A stretch of DNA of 42,327 nt from Chlamydomonas sphaeroides (lineage: Eukaryota; Chlorophyta; Chlorophyceae; Chlamydomonadales; Chlamydomonadaceae), in NCBI GenBank assembly GCA_001662425.1, contig BDDC01000636.1, positions 1 to 42,327 of the forward strand, in the 5' to 3' direction. Under the pieces are notes generated by a model. That model was given only the letters and a program-made list of their open reading frames with translations, was not told where the DNA came from and ran no database searches. Positions 22,701-32,751 of the stretch are shown here, one piece after another; the first letter of the stretch is position 1, and each line of letters opens with the position of its first letter. The translations under genes were made by a program, and so were the position numbers.

Positions 22701-23558
22701 CCTCCGCGGCTTCTGGCTCAGCGGCAGGTGGGCGCAGGTGGACAACACGCCGTGCCAGCAACTAGCGGCAGCGCCATGCCGGCGCGGCGGGGTATGGCGG
22801 CTGCGGCCTAGCAGCCGCCGCTCCTGGCGGGTGCCGCCAGCAGCAGGTGCTGGCGGTTACGCGCTACATGGTGTTGTACATTGTGTTGCAACTGGTGTCG
22901 TACAACACTGCCCCGTGGTGCGCGCGCTGCCGCTTCCCTTTGCGCCGCCGCCGCGGGCGCACTGCCGAGCGGCCCCCCGAGCGACGCGAGCCGTCCCCGG
23001 CTGCGCCCCGCAACTGCTCCCAACTGCTTCCAACCGTCCCAACTGCTCCCAACTGCTTCCAACCGTCCCAACTGCACCACGCCTCTGCACCACGCACATG
23101 GATGCACCGCAGGTGGGCGAAGAAGCAAGGCGCGTCCCACACACTACGCTTGGCCTGCCGACCCCCGGGCTCATGCGCCATGCGCCACGCGCGCTCGCGC
23201 CTGCGTCCCGACCCCCGTCTCCTTCTCCGCACCCGCGCACCCGTCGTGGCCGCCAGTCAGGGCGAGCGACGCAGGGCTCCGCCCCGGCTGTACGTGCCGC
23301 GCCGCTCCCTCGACGCCTGCGCCCGCGCCCACACCGCAACTCGTAACCCATGGCCGCAGGTGGGCGAAGGAGCAAGGCTCGTCCGGCCGCGCCGCTGCGC
23401 TGGATCGGGTGGTGGCTCTGTACCGCTCGGGGCAGCTGGTGGCTCCCGAGGTGGCGGCGTACCCGCTGGCGGCGTGGCGCGACGCGTTTGCTGCGCTGGC
23501 GGCGCCGCACCGCGGGCGCAAGATCGTGCTGGACATGACGGCGGGCGAGGGCAGGTAG
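19749..23558 (+). CDS. Trans-2-enoyl-CoA reductase (MECR/Etr1 type), copy 1, presequence degraded
   Basis: Exons 19749-19874, 20209-20328, 20988-21133, 21378-21471, 21612-21670, 21953-22038, 22326-22407, 22614-22727 and 23360-23558, all GT-AG and phase-consistent; 341 aa. It is a medium-chain dehydrogenase/reductase of the MECR branch: INPSD, GKY with the presumed catalytic Tyr57, GDWVVPLRPALGTWR, ENFVDLAPGDTVAQNGATSAVG (NADPH-binding turn), VIQIAKARGIRTINLIRER, LNCVGG, TLVTYGGMSMQ and FKDISLRGFWLSGR. The family reduces trans-2-enoyl thioesters with NADPH in mitochondrial fatty acid synthesis. Residues after INPSD differ from the usual sequence (VLAVHGK instead of VNTVQGK in copy 2). The frame upstream of this ATG still resembles copy 2's presequence (PLSCFLL versus PLSRFLS) but meets TGA at 19677 with no ATG, so import may be lost unless an upstream exon exists. 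Confidence 0.85.
21205..21420 (+). repeat. ~92-bp tandem duplication spanning the exon 4 acceptor
   Basis: The block CACGAACCCTGGCCTC...CACCCCAGTCCCC...CGCGCTGGC(C/T)ATGCTGGA occurs at about 21236-21315 and again at 21327-21400, where it includes the true acceptor and start of exon 4. A third CTGGCCATGCTGG fragment is at 21205. The upstream unit thus carries a decoy CCCAG acceptor and a decoy exon start. The same arrangement is in copy 2 near 31103-31115. Confidence 0.7.
22078..22119 (+). other. Candidate duplicated cassette exon (6') in reductase copy 1
   Basis: This 42-nt segment resembles the last 42 nt of exon 6, 81 bp upstream (DLVIIEAKVGDGL versus DLVTTEARLKDDL). GGCAG precedes it and GTGCGG follows it. 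It is phase 1-1 and open, so inclusion would add 14 residues without breaking the frame. The protein aligns well to the family without it, so it is probably optional or a relic. Copy 2 has the same segment but with GCGCGG in place of the donor. Confidence 0.4.
23011..23068 (+). repeat. 29-bp minisatellite in intron 8 of reductase copy 1
   Basis: Two near-exact 29-bp units built from CAACTGCTCC, CAACTGCTTC and CAACCGTC, followed by a partial third. Copy 2's intron 8 lacks it. Confidence 0.8.
23095..23139 (+). repeat. Duplicated exon 9 acceptor and start in intron 8
   Basis: GCAGGTGGGCGAAGAAGCAA at 23109-23128 nearly repeats the true exon 9 junction at 23356-23375 (GCAGGTGGGCGAAGGAGCAA). It includes the AG acceptor and about 25 nt of exon. 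Using this acceptor would leave the normal protein end unless a further splice restored it. Confidence 0.7.
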
Positions 23559-25864
23559 GGCGGCGTGCATAGGCAGGTGGGTTGACGTTATGAGCCAGGA
23601 GGCAGGCTGTACTGCAGGCCAGCGGCGCCGGCGGGCCTGGACTTCGGACGCTCATATCTGCCGTGAGGGATGTGGTGGTGACTGGTGAAGGCAGAGGCAA
23701 CCGGACTGGGTTGTGCGTGCTGGGTAGGGTTGCGTTGTTGGAGCTGCTTGGTATCCGGACGGGTGGGCACGGCTGCGGTGGCAGGAGTCCGTGGCAACCC
23801 TGGAACCTGTTGCTGCGCTATTGCGGTTGGCTGCGGGCGCTGGATTGCGCTGGAGCACGCCGCGATGACGGGGGCGGGGAGGTTGGTCGGACGCGGCGCG
23901 AGGTCAGGCGCCGCGCGAGCTTTGTGTATGAACGAAGGGGTACGGTGTTTGCGCGGAGCCTGGTGCCTCGGCTGGGGCAACGGGCCGGGCTGCCGTCGGT
24001 CTGGGCCAACGACCAGGGCAGCACGCCAGGCGCGCCCGCACCCTTGCAACATGGACGGCTGTGAGGCGCCCCCCCAGTGGGCGCGCATCGATCGGTTGCG
24101 CGGCTGGGGCGTGTGGCACGTACGGTGCCAATCACCCGCAACGCGCGCACGTGTCACGTGTCAACCCAGGCTGTTGTTCGTTTGAGCAGCGGCAGCGCCC
24201 CGCCCGCCTGCCCGCCACCTCGGCTCGAGCCGCCCCGCCCCTCGCCGCCCGCACTCCAGCAGGGACGCACGACTGCGCCGGCGCCGCTCATGTCGTTGTC
24301 GATGTCCATGTCCTTGTCGATCCGATCCATTGTGCCCCTGCTACATCCCGACATAGCCCAGCGAGCGCTGAGGCCCGCACGAGCCGCACGCTCCGGCAAG
24401 GGCGGGCATGGGCGAACCCACCCACGACGAAGTAAGCGCTCGCACCGCACACGCGGCCTGACCTTCACGGCACCGGCAGTAGTGGGACATGTGCACACTC
24501 TTCCGTGGACCGCATGCATACCGCAACACCGCCTGCTCCCGCAGCAGCCCCCCACATGACTACTCGCGCACGCTATGCACCACGGCCACGGCCAGGGGCC
24601 CACGTACGGCTCTGCGGCCCTGGCTTGCCCCAGCCACCTGCATGCCCCAGCCACTTGCATGCACGGAGGACGCAGCGCCGCTGGCCGCGGGCCACCACCT
24701 ACCGCTAGCTAGCTAGCCTGCCGCCCAACGCAAGGTCACCTGCCGCGGCCCCGCATGTATGCACCACCTACCCGGGCCTACGGCGCGCGTGAAGGGCGCC
24801 AGTAATCAAGCAAGCGGCCGGCTCTTGCCTGCGCCTCCCCGACCGCGGGGGCACCCGCTCCGCCACGTGCCGGCCGGCGTGCGCCTCGGCATCGCCTTGC
24901 TTGTCCCCAGGGGGTACGTACGCCGAACAGTCGGCCATGGTGGGTCCCGCCGCGCTCGCCCTCATGTTGCAAGTAAGCTCCCAACACGCAACAACACGAC
25001 GAGTACTGCGATGCCATGTTGCAACGAACAGCCACCGGCAGCTGCCCGGCCGCGGCAGCCGGGGCGTGCGCATGCGCGCCGCGGCCCCGCGGCGTGCGCG
25101 CGCACGTACGGCTCGGGTCATAGCGCTGCATGCCCTGTGCGGCGGCTGAACAACATGCCGCGACCGGGGCGTAGTCACCCGGTGCGCCACTCAACATCCG
25201 TTCCATGCCGCCGCCGTGGACCTCCGCCGCCCGCCAGCCCGCCGGCTCTGTCCCGCCGACCTTCCACGCCGGATCCACTGCTCGCCTCCGCGCTTCTTAC
25301 ACCCACTTTCTTGGCAGGCCCTACTCCCGGCTGACTCCCCGTCAGCAATCCACTATGTGCTTACATGAACCCAATGCCCGCATGAGTCCCAATGCCCACA
25401 TGCGGACTCTGCCACGCTCCAGCCGGTCCTGCCGGTCGGCACCGTCACCGCCGAGGCCAGGCATGCCATGCCCAGCACCGCCCCTGCTCCATGCCCACGC
25501 ACAAGGACCTGCCCACACCCATGTCCCTGCCCGCTCCCCACAACTGCACGCACTGCCCCACGCACCCTCCAGGGTGGATGGGTGGACTCGCTCAGCGCAG
25601 CAGCACAGCGAGCAGCACACTGCTGAGCACACCTCGCCACAGCCGCCATCAAGTACCCAACTGCATCCCCCTGACGGGCAAACCGATCGACCAGCACTGC
25701 TCGCACGGCAGCACCCTGGCCACACACGTCCCGCACACCTGCCCGCCGCAGCCCGTGCCCCCCACACCCGGTCCCACTGCTCTCGCGACACAATACCGCC
25801 AGCCTGCCGCTAGCAACGCCCACACCGGCCACCACGAAGCCGCCTCGCGAGCACGTCGCGGCCA
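23559..25864. other. Spacer between reductase copy 1 and the BTB gene
   Basis: The first ~30 bases still match the sequence after the copy 2 stop. Beyond that I find no supported gene. The right part, up to about 25361, is probably 3' UTR of the minus-strand BTB gene. A short hexanucleotide-like stretch near 24290-24330 (GTCGATGTCCATGTCCTTGT) gives a DKDMDIDND frame on the minus strand, which I take as chance. Confidence 0.45.
25361..25365 (-). terminator. TGTAA poly(A) signal candidate for the BTB gene
   Basis: TTACA on the plus strand (TGTAA on the minus strand), about 500 nt downstream of the BTB stop. It is the nearest such motif; a second is at 25297-25301. TGTAA is the usual chlorophyte poly(A) signal. 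Confidence 0.4.
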
Positions 25865-27716
25865 TCACACGGCCGGTGTGGGCCTTGGCACCTTGAAGCT
25901 GCCCGTCAGCTTGTCCCCCTGCAGGTAGGCCGACCAGCCGGCCAGGAGGCCGCCCGCAGCGGCGGCGGCGCCCTCGCCTGCCGCCGGCGCCGGCGGGGGC
26001 TGCAGAGGAAGCCCGGCCGCCCACCCCCAGCTTTGGCTGCACAGCTGGAACGTGGTCGACGCCGGCATCGTCATGGCAGTGTCGCCGTCGCGCTGCCCGT
26101 TCTTCCACTTGTGCACAGCAACCTTGGCCGGGAAGCTGAGCGCGATGGCGGCGCGAGTGCCAGCGCAAAGTCGAGAGCCGGTGAAGGTGTAGGCGGTGGG
26201 CAGACAGGCGTTGAGGAAGATGCCCGCAGCCGCCGCGCCGCGCTTGTACTGAAGATTAACCCACCACTTGAAGCCGTGGGCCAGGACATGCGTCAAGCTG
26301 CCGTCAAATGTGACGTCGACGGTGGCCGTTACCTCAGGCTGCAGGCCCCTCAGCGCCGCCTCCAGCGCCTGGCGGCTGATGCTCCAGCTGTAGGTGAGGC
26401 CGGCCTCCGGGATGGCCTGGGGCCGGGGCACCAGGCTGAACCAATGCGAGCCGTAGTCGTGGCCGCCGCCTTTGCATGTCGCAATGGCCGTGCGCTGCGC
26501 GGCGGAGGCGCTGGCGTAATTGCCGATAGCGCCGACCGTCATGCCGTCGAGGGGCAACCAGCCAGCACGGTGCTGCTCGCCCTTGGTTTCGAAGTCTAGC
26601 GCCAGGGCCAGCAGCACCGAGCCCGCGTACTGCCGCTGCAGCTGCGCCAGCCGTACCGGGCAGCACAACCGCTTGCGAGTGGCGGCGTCCGTGGCTGCCC
26701 AGTTGGCCTCCACCCAGGTCGCCAGCAGCGCCAGCACGCTGCACTCGCTGTCCGTGCCGAACTCGGTCGATGCCAGGAGCACCTCCAGGCCCGGCGCCGG
26801 CAGCGCGAGTATCTCTTTTCGCAGCTGCGGCGTGTTGGCGGCGGCGAGCGCATTGCCGAAGTGCCGAACGAGCAGCGGCTTGGCGGCAGCCAGGATGGAA
26901 ACGAAGCTGGGGTCGTCGGCGGCGGGGGTCCACAGCTCGTAGCAGCCATACAGGTCCAGCGCAAGGGAGGGATCTAGCGCCCCCGCTGTCTTGGCGAACT
27001 TGTCCGCCACGGCCGCCGTGCAGGCCTCGGCGCATCCCTCGATGCCCAGGTAGTCGCCCTGCCGCCGCACCTCCAGCAGCTCCCGGATGGTCGCGCCGTC
27101 GACTTTGCCCGTGTAAGCAAACCGGATGGCGGCCTTGGCAGCGGGCACCTCATGCGGCCCCGCCAGCGGCACGCGCAGCACGGGCCGCCCATCGCTAGAC
27201 CCAGAGGCTGGTGACGGCTGGGAGGCGGCCTTGCGCTTCGTGCCGCAGCAGCCACCGCCTTCAGTGCCGCCGCTGGGCTCGGAGGCGCCTGCCTTTCCCT
27301 TGTCCCAGCGGTCGAGCTGCGGGAAAGACAGGGGCAAGGCGGGCTAAAAGGTGTGACCCGGTGAGAGCATTGCGCTACAACGGCACCCATGTATGGCGCT
27401 GTCGCTGCCTCCCGCTGGCTGGCACTTCTCAGGCCGGCAACCATGGCAGTCTAAAGGACGTATCCAAGTGGCTCACCTGAGCGCTGAAGCGGTCGCTGAC
27501 GTGCCGCAGCACAATGGCATGACCGGGCAGCGGGCCCGGCAGAGCCTTCCCTGAGTTCCATACATCTCTGGCCTGAGGCGCCTCGCCCGATGGTTCTAAA
27601 GCGCCTTCCTGGCAAAATGTGACCAGGCAGTCAGAGCCCGCATCGCTACCGAAGAGCTTGGCGAGCGCAGCGGCCAGTCGGGGATTGCCGTCCGCCATCC
27701 CACGTTCAGCAGTCAC
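25865..27716 (-). CDS. BTB/POZ-BACK domain protein
   Basis: Two exons, 27716-27477 and 27316-25865, phase 0, GT-AG; 563 aa. A second ATG (MADGNPRL, 27698) is an equally plausible start. The BTB fold is split by a linker: LAKLFGSDAGSDCLVTFC, then LPGHAIVLRHVSDRFSAQLDRW, a Ser/Gly/Lys insert with a KRK basic patch, then VLRVPLAGPHEVPAAKAAIR and FAYTGKV. Helical BACK-like sequence follows (LEVRRQGDYLGIEGCAEACT, LASTEFGTDSECSVLALLATW). The C-terminal half (YSWSISRQALEAAL, GFKWWVNLQYKRG, VHKWKNGQRDG) resembles a domain that repeatedly follows BTB-BACK in green algae, of unknown role. BTB-BACK proteins often act as CUL3 ubiquitin-ligase adaptors; that role is inferred. It lies between the two reductase copies and is not part of their duplication. 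Confidence 0.85.
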
Positions 27717-28350
27717 GCCAGGCAGCTGCTGACATACCAGATTGACTATGTATCACAGAGGCGCACAGATTTGCGTGAAGGATAAGAGCAGATGCTAATT
27801 TAAGTTCAAATTGGTTTTGCGAACAGGCCTTCAACGTATATGTTCCGCGATTGTCGATATGCATGCGAGCTTGCGGTTGCTATAAGCTTTTGACGTCGCA
27901 CCCACGCGCCAAACCCGCCGCCCACCCAACCCACCTCCCCAACCACCCGGTAGCCGGTACCGGTTACATCCGCCTCATGCGCTAGCGCTTTCGTTACAGG
28001 CGACTGATGCCACACCAGCAACTGCTGGCCACAATGCTCGGCCATGAACCGCTAGGCGTGCAAAGGTTCCTAGCCACTACACGCCAAGCACGTCCACTGG
28101 CGCCCTCCGCCGCACGAGTCATAGCCGCGTCCGCTGAGCCAGGTGAGGGCGCACATGCCGTCAGGACGTTCCCCTGTCTCCTCCTTTGCTCCGTCCACTT
28201 GTCTCTCTCTTGCGTCATATGCAGCCAAGGCGGTCTTATGCGGTGGCTGGCAGCCGCATGGCCGTATGGTTGCTATAGGCCGCATGTGTGAACCCCTGTT
28301 GCCGAGTGCCTGCAGCGCGCTCACGCGGTCCCGACGGCAGAGCCTAGCAG

Positions 28351-28355
28351 TTACA
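28351..28355 (-). terminator. TGTAA poly(A) signal candidate for reductase copy 2
   Basis: Nearest minus-strand TGTAA, about 660 nt after the copy 2 stop codon. The assignment rests on motif and orientation only. Confidence 0.3.
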
Positions 28356-28669
28356 CCGCGCCTCGCTGCACCGTGCATGCCACTGCACGGGCACTTGCCC
28401 TCCTCCGCCACGGTCCACAAGCAACGCGTACAACAGCACAAGCAACAACAACAACCGCCCGCCACAAACCCCGCGCCTGCAACCATCAGCCCCCAACCGT
28501 GCACTCCGACCCCTGCTCTGCCCTGCCCTGCCCTCCATCCAACAACCACCACCCGTACCGCCTGCCAGCCTTCATGCCGTACACAGAAAGCCGCACACAT
28601 AATGCCGTATCCACCATGCGCACCTGGTGCAACGCAGCCGGCGCCAGCGAAAGTTGCACACCCCGACAC

Positions 28670-28754
28670 TACTATGCAACCCTTCCTACTATGCAACCCT
28701 TCCTACTATGCAACCCTTCCTACTATGCAACCCTTCCTACTATGCAACCCTTCC
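28670..28754 (+). repeat. 17-bp tandem repeat, five exact units
   Basis: TACTATGCAACCCTTCC is repeated five times without a mismatch, then decays into TTCATG. It lies in the presumed 3' UTR of reductase copy 2. Perfect identity suggests recent expansion. Confidence 0.95.
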
Positions 28755-29012
28755 TTCATGTGCCTCGTCTGCGGCATGCCATTGCCATGGCCATGTTGCC
28801 ATTGCCATGTTCCGCGAGTGACGAGGCGCCGGCATGCGCCATGGGCCAGCGCCGAGCGCTAGAGCGCATCTGCCTCAGCCACACTCCTCCCGGGCCACTA
28901 CGTCCAACCCGTCCCCCTGCCAGCCAGGGGCTCTAGACACCCTCCCCTTTCGCGCTGTGCTCGATGCCCCTTCTTCGCCTCCCCACCCGTCAACCTGCCT
29001 ATGCACGCCGCC

Positions 29013-32000
29013 CTACTTGCCCTCGCCCGCCGTCATGTCCAGCACGATCTTGCGCCCGCGGTGCGGCGCCGCCAGCGCAGCAAACGCGTCGCGCCACGCC
29101 GCCAGCGGGTACGCCGCCACCTCGGGAGCCACCAGCTGCCCCGAGCGGTACAGAGCCACCACCCGATCCAGCGCAGCGGCGCGGCCGGGCGCGCCCTGCG
29201 CCTCGGCCCACCTGCGGCCATGGGTTACGATTTGCGGTGTGGGCGCGGGCGCGGCGTCGAGGGAGCGGCGCGGCACGTACAGCCGGGGCGGGGCCCTGCG
29301 CCGCTCGCCCTGACTGGCGGCCAGGACGGGTGCGCGGGTGCGGAGCAGGAGGAGACGGGGTTCAGGACGCAGGCGCGAGCGCGCGTGGCGCATGGCGCAT
29401 GAGCCCGGGGGTCGGCAGGCCAAGCGTAGTGTGTGTTCGTATTAATCAACATAGCCCGACACACAACGCCCTGGGGGATTGGCATATTAGCCGTGCGACA
29501 GGCAGGCAGGGGACGTGTGTGTGTGGGGGGGGCAGCGCGGAGGTTGTACCCCTGGCCCCCGGACCTGCCGTGCCCCGACGGCCGGCCGGCCCCCGCGCCC
29601 ACCTGCCGCTGAGCCAAAAGCCGCGGAAGGCAATGTCCTTGAAGATCATGGACGCTGTGGGGGCGGTCACCGGCTGCATACTCATGCCGCCGTACGTCAC
29701 CAGCGTGCCGCCGTCCCTGAGGGAGGGAAGCCCGGGGGGGGCGGGACCGGGGTTACGGCATGGTGGGGCTCCGCATGATGACCTGGATGGCTGCGGGCTC
29801 CGCACGTGGTGCTTGCCCGGCGCTGCGCCCCTTGCTTCCCACGCTCGATCTTCCCCCGTTCGCCCACGCACTGCAGGATACGGGTGACGGCGTTGGCCGA
29901 GGTGCCGCCCACGCAGTTGAGCCCCAGCTTGGGCGCGGGCAGGCCGGAGGCCTCTGCGGGATGGGGCAGAGCCAGAGAAGAAGATAGGCGCGGATACTTG
30001 AGAAGGAGGATGGACGCAAGCAGGTACAGCGGTTTGAGCCGGTCGATGCTGCCGGATCAAAACGAGCACGCCGTGCGGGTAGCGCTGCGAACGAGTGACC
30101 TCGCCGCCCCTACCCACTACCCTCTCCCCCGCGCTCAGGCCGTCGTCGACCTTGGCCTCGATGGTGACCGGGCCCGCTGCCCCCTACACGAACCCGCCTC
30201 CCCGCTCCCCCTCACTCAGGTCGTCCTTGAGCCGTGCCTCCGTGGTCACCAGGTCCGCCCCCAGCGACGTCAGCCTGGCCACCGTGGCCTCCATGTCGGG
30301 CCTGGTGGGGGCCGAGGGCGGGGCAAGGGGACGGAGGGGATGAAAGAGGCGGAGAGCCCGGTGCAAGGCGCCACGTCGACCGGCCATTGCCACCTGGCGC
30401 CTGGTAGGGGGGGCTCCACACGACCCGGACGCGGCCTGGCAGCCTGGCGCGAGCAGGGGCCAGCTGCGAGCCTTGCGGTGAGATGGTGAGATGGTGAGAT
30501 GGTGAGATGGTGAGATGGTGAGATGGTGAGGTGGTGAGGTGGTGAGGTGGTGAGGTGGTGAGATGGTGAGGTGGTGAGGTGGTGAGGTGGTGAGATGGTG
30601 AGATGGTGAGGTGGTGAGGTGGTGAGATGGTGAGGTGGTGAGGTGGTGAACCTGGCGCCCCCAGCGGTGCCGGCCATTGGCACCTGGCGCCAGGCAGGGG
30701 GCGACGGAGCGCCACAAATGCCACCAGCCCACCTTTCGCGGATGAGGTTGATGGTCCTGATGCCGCGCGCCTTGGCAATCTGGATCACCGCCTGCCGGGG
30801 CAAGGGACACAAGGTAGTTCTAAGGCGCGCGCATGGCTGGCTGGGCCGCTCTTCACTCCCCCCTTTCTGTCCTTCGGCGCCCAGCACGCTGGTGGCAGCC
30901 CTCGGCCCGCATCGTCACTGCCCAGCCGCACCTCGCCCACCGCGCTGGTGGCTCCGTTCTGCGCCACTGTGTCGCCCGGGGCCAGGTCCACGAAGTTCTC
31001 AAGCATGGCCAGCGCGGTGGGGGGACTGGGGTGGGGGCAGGGGGAGTCGGCCGGGGAAAGGAGGCCAGGGTTCGTGGGATTATGGAGGTCTGCAGCATAG
31101 ATAGCCAGCGCGGCCCGGGGACTAGGGTGGAGGCAGGGAGAGACGGTCGGGGAGTGAGGCCAGGGTTCGTGGCTGGCAGCCGGGTCCGCCAGCATGGCCA
31201 GAGCAGGGGCAGCCGGGCAGGCGGCACCTTCCCCGATCCGCGCGACAGGCAATGTCCCCCTCCCACTCCCGGCCCTCACTTGATGACCAGGGTCGCTGCC
31301 GCCGGCAGGCCGATGTCCTGCGGCACGCGGTGCCAGTCGGCCGCGGCGAAGGTGCCGGCGCTGCGCCAGGTGCCCAGCGCGGGCCGGAGCGGGACCACCC
31401 AGTCGCCGGGAGCCAGCGACGACACCTGGGCGAGGCGTGTGGGAGTGGGCGGGGGAGTCGCGTACCCAAGGTCGACAGTGCAGCAGACAAAGCGGCAGGC
31501 CGGGTCATGGAAGGCATGAAGGCAGGGCCACGCGTGAGGCGGCAGGTACCGGGGGGCATCCCCTGCTCAGCATTGCACCCCTGGACCGCTGGACCTAGGT
31601 AGCGTTGAAAGCGCCATGCTGGCATGTTGTGAGCCCCATGCTATGCTATGTTGAGGCTGCAGGGACAGCCCCTCACCTGCGGCCCCACCGCCGCCACCTG
31701 CGCCACGCCCTCGTGCCCCGGCACTCCGCCCGGCAGCGCCGGCCTCAGCGGGTATTTGCCTTGCACTGTGTTGACGTCGCTGGGGTTGATAGGGGCCTGC
31801 GAGGGGGAAAGTTTCAGGGAAGGGAATGGCGAGTCCAGGGTTCATGTCCTGGTGAGGACATATTCCGTGCTGAACCCCCGCGCCGCCCCGGCGCGTCCCC
31901 CGGCGCGGCAGTGCGGTGCCGCTGAGGAGCCATGTCGTTGTTCTGATGCTCAATTAGCATTTTGCCGTTGTTCGGCGACGCACTTGCAAGATCCTGAGCG

Positions 32001-32196
32001 TGACCTCGCCGGCGCCGGGGTCAGCCGGGGCTGGCATGTCCCGCAGCTGCAGCACATCCAGTGGCTCGCCGACTCCGTCAAACACCAGAGCACGTGTGGC
32101 TGATGCCATGGGCGCCTGTGACTTTGACAGGAAGCGCGACAAGGGAACAGAGGACGCGACAGCCGACGCGATGACACGCTGGTGTCGTAGGAGCAT
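29013..32196 (-). CDS. Mitochondrial trans-2-enoyl-CoA reductase (MECR/Etr1 type), copy 2, with presequence
   Basis: Exons 32196-31984, 31796-31677, 31425-31280, 31025-30932, 30791-30733, 30301-30216, 29953-29872, 29716-29603 and 29211-29013; 370 aa. Exons 2-9 equal those of copy 1 base for base in length. The first 29 residues (MLLRHQRVIASAVASSVP, then LSRFLSKSQAP) are rich in Arg/Ser/Ala with no acidic residue, a typical mitochondrial presequence; MASATRALVFDG follows. Family motifs: APINPSDVNTVQGKYPLRP with Tyr86, GDWVVP, GTWRSAGTF, NGATSAVG, INLIRER, LNCVGGTSAN, TLVTYGGMSMQPV and FKDIAFRGFWLSGR. The enzyme reduces enoyl-ACP/CoA with NADPH in mitochondrial fatty acid synthesis, which feeds lipoate production. 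The residues after INPSD match the usual family sequence better than copy 1's, so this is probably the functional ancestor-like copy. Confidence 0.9.
30478..30649 (+). repeat. GGTGAGRT 8-bp minisatellite, about 21 units
   Basis: Tandem GGTGAGAT and GGTGAGGT units lie in intron 5 of reductase copy 2. The same site in copy 1 (21758-21781) has only three units, so the array expanded or contracted after the duplication. Units are mixed in a non-random order, useful as a polymorphic marker. Confidence 0.95.
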
Positions 32197-32751
32197 GACG
32201 CGCGTCACTTGTGCCAGTGAAAGAGCTTGTTACGAGTCAACGCGCCTTGTATCAGCTTGACAAAAAGGGGGCGTCTCCGTGCCGTGGGCTGTCGCGCTGT
32301 TTCGAGAGGCGGTAGGGGCGCGAGACGTAGCGGTCGGGGCCTTGAACGAGTACGAAATACAAGCATGCACCGACATGTTCCTGCCCCGAATGACTAACCC
32401 ATGGACGCGACCCATGGTCCGCATCCTGTGATACGTTGCTGTGCGCCCAAGGGGAGACCCCTGGTGCGCCTGCGTCATTCATGTACGCGCTCTTCATGTC
32501 TTCCACTCCCTCACTCTCCTGAGAACGTACTCCCTTTTGGTCCCCGGCCCCAGTCAGCTGATCCAGGGCACGGCTAGGCCCGGCACCATTTCGCTCCACA
32601 GCCAGTCCCCAAGTACCCATCCCCGCTGGCCCCTGTCGTCCCCTGTCGTGGCTGCGTTCATCGCCTGCGCACACAACGCTGCCCAGCAATCGGGGCACCG
32701 AGCGACCGAGTCCACGAGCATTGCAACCCCAGCCACGGAGAGCATCCAACC
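32197..32751. promoter_or_regulatory. Divergent intergenic region, presumed promoters
   Basis: 555 bp between the start codons of reductase copy 2 (minus) and the F-box gene (plus). It must hold the copy 2 promoter. I see no recognisable element. Confidence 0.35.

Larger units (their letters stand above)
27717..29012. other. Spacer between the BTB gene and reductase copy 2
   Basis: No gene is supported. The left end, relatively AT-rich to about 27900, is the presumed BTB promoter. The right part is the presumed 3' UTR of reductase copy 2, with TTACA (minus-strand TGTAA) at 28351-28355. It contains the 17-bp tandem repeat at 28670 and a CCATTGCCATG-type repeat at about 28778-28812. Confidence 0.45.
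20988..31425. repeat. Large inverted duplication: reductase exons 3-9 and their introns
   Basis: The plus-strand block of about 20988-23590 matches the minus strand of about 31425-28985, including coding exons of identical length and most of introns 3-7. The arms are convergent, with a 5.4-kb spacer holding the BTB gene. Similarity runs ~30 nt past both stop codons. Exon 2 is also alike, but introns 1 and 2, presequence and promoter differ. Arms differ by the 8-bp minisatellite (3 versus about 21 units) and by intron 8 content. Confidence 0.85.

Noticed and set aside
24154..24660. Minus-strand frame with DKDMDIDNDM repeat
   Set aside because: Short degenerate hexanucleotide repeat explains it; no conserved domain or promoter context.
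28670..28754. CRISPR-like array
   Set aside because: Units are directly adjacent 17-bp repeats with no spacers, in a eukaryotic nuclear context.
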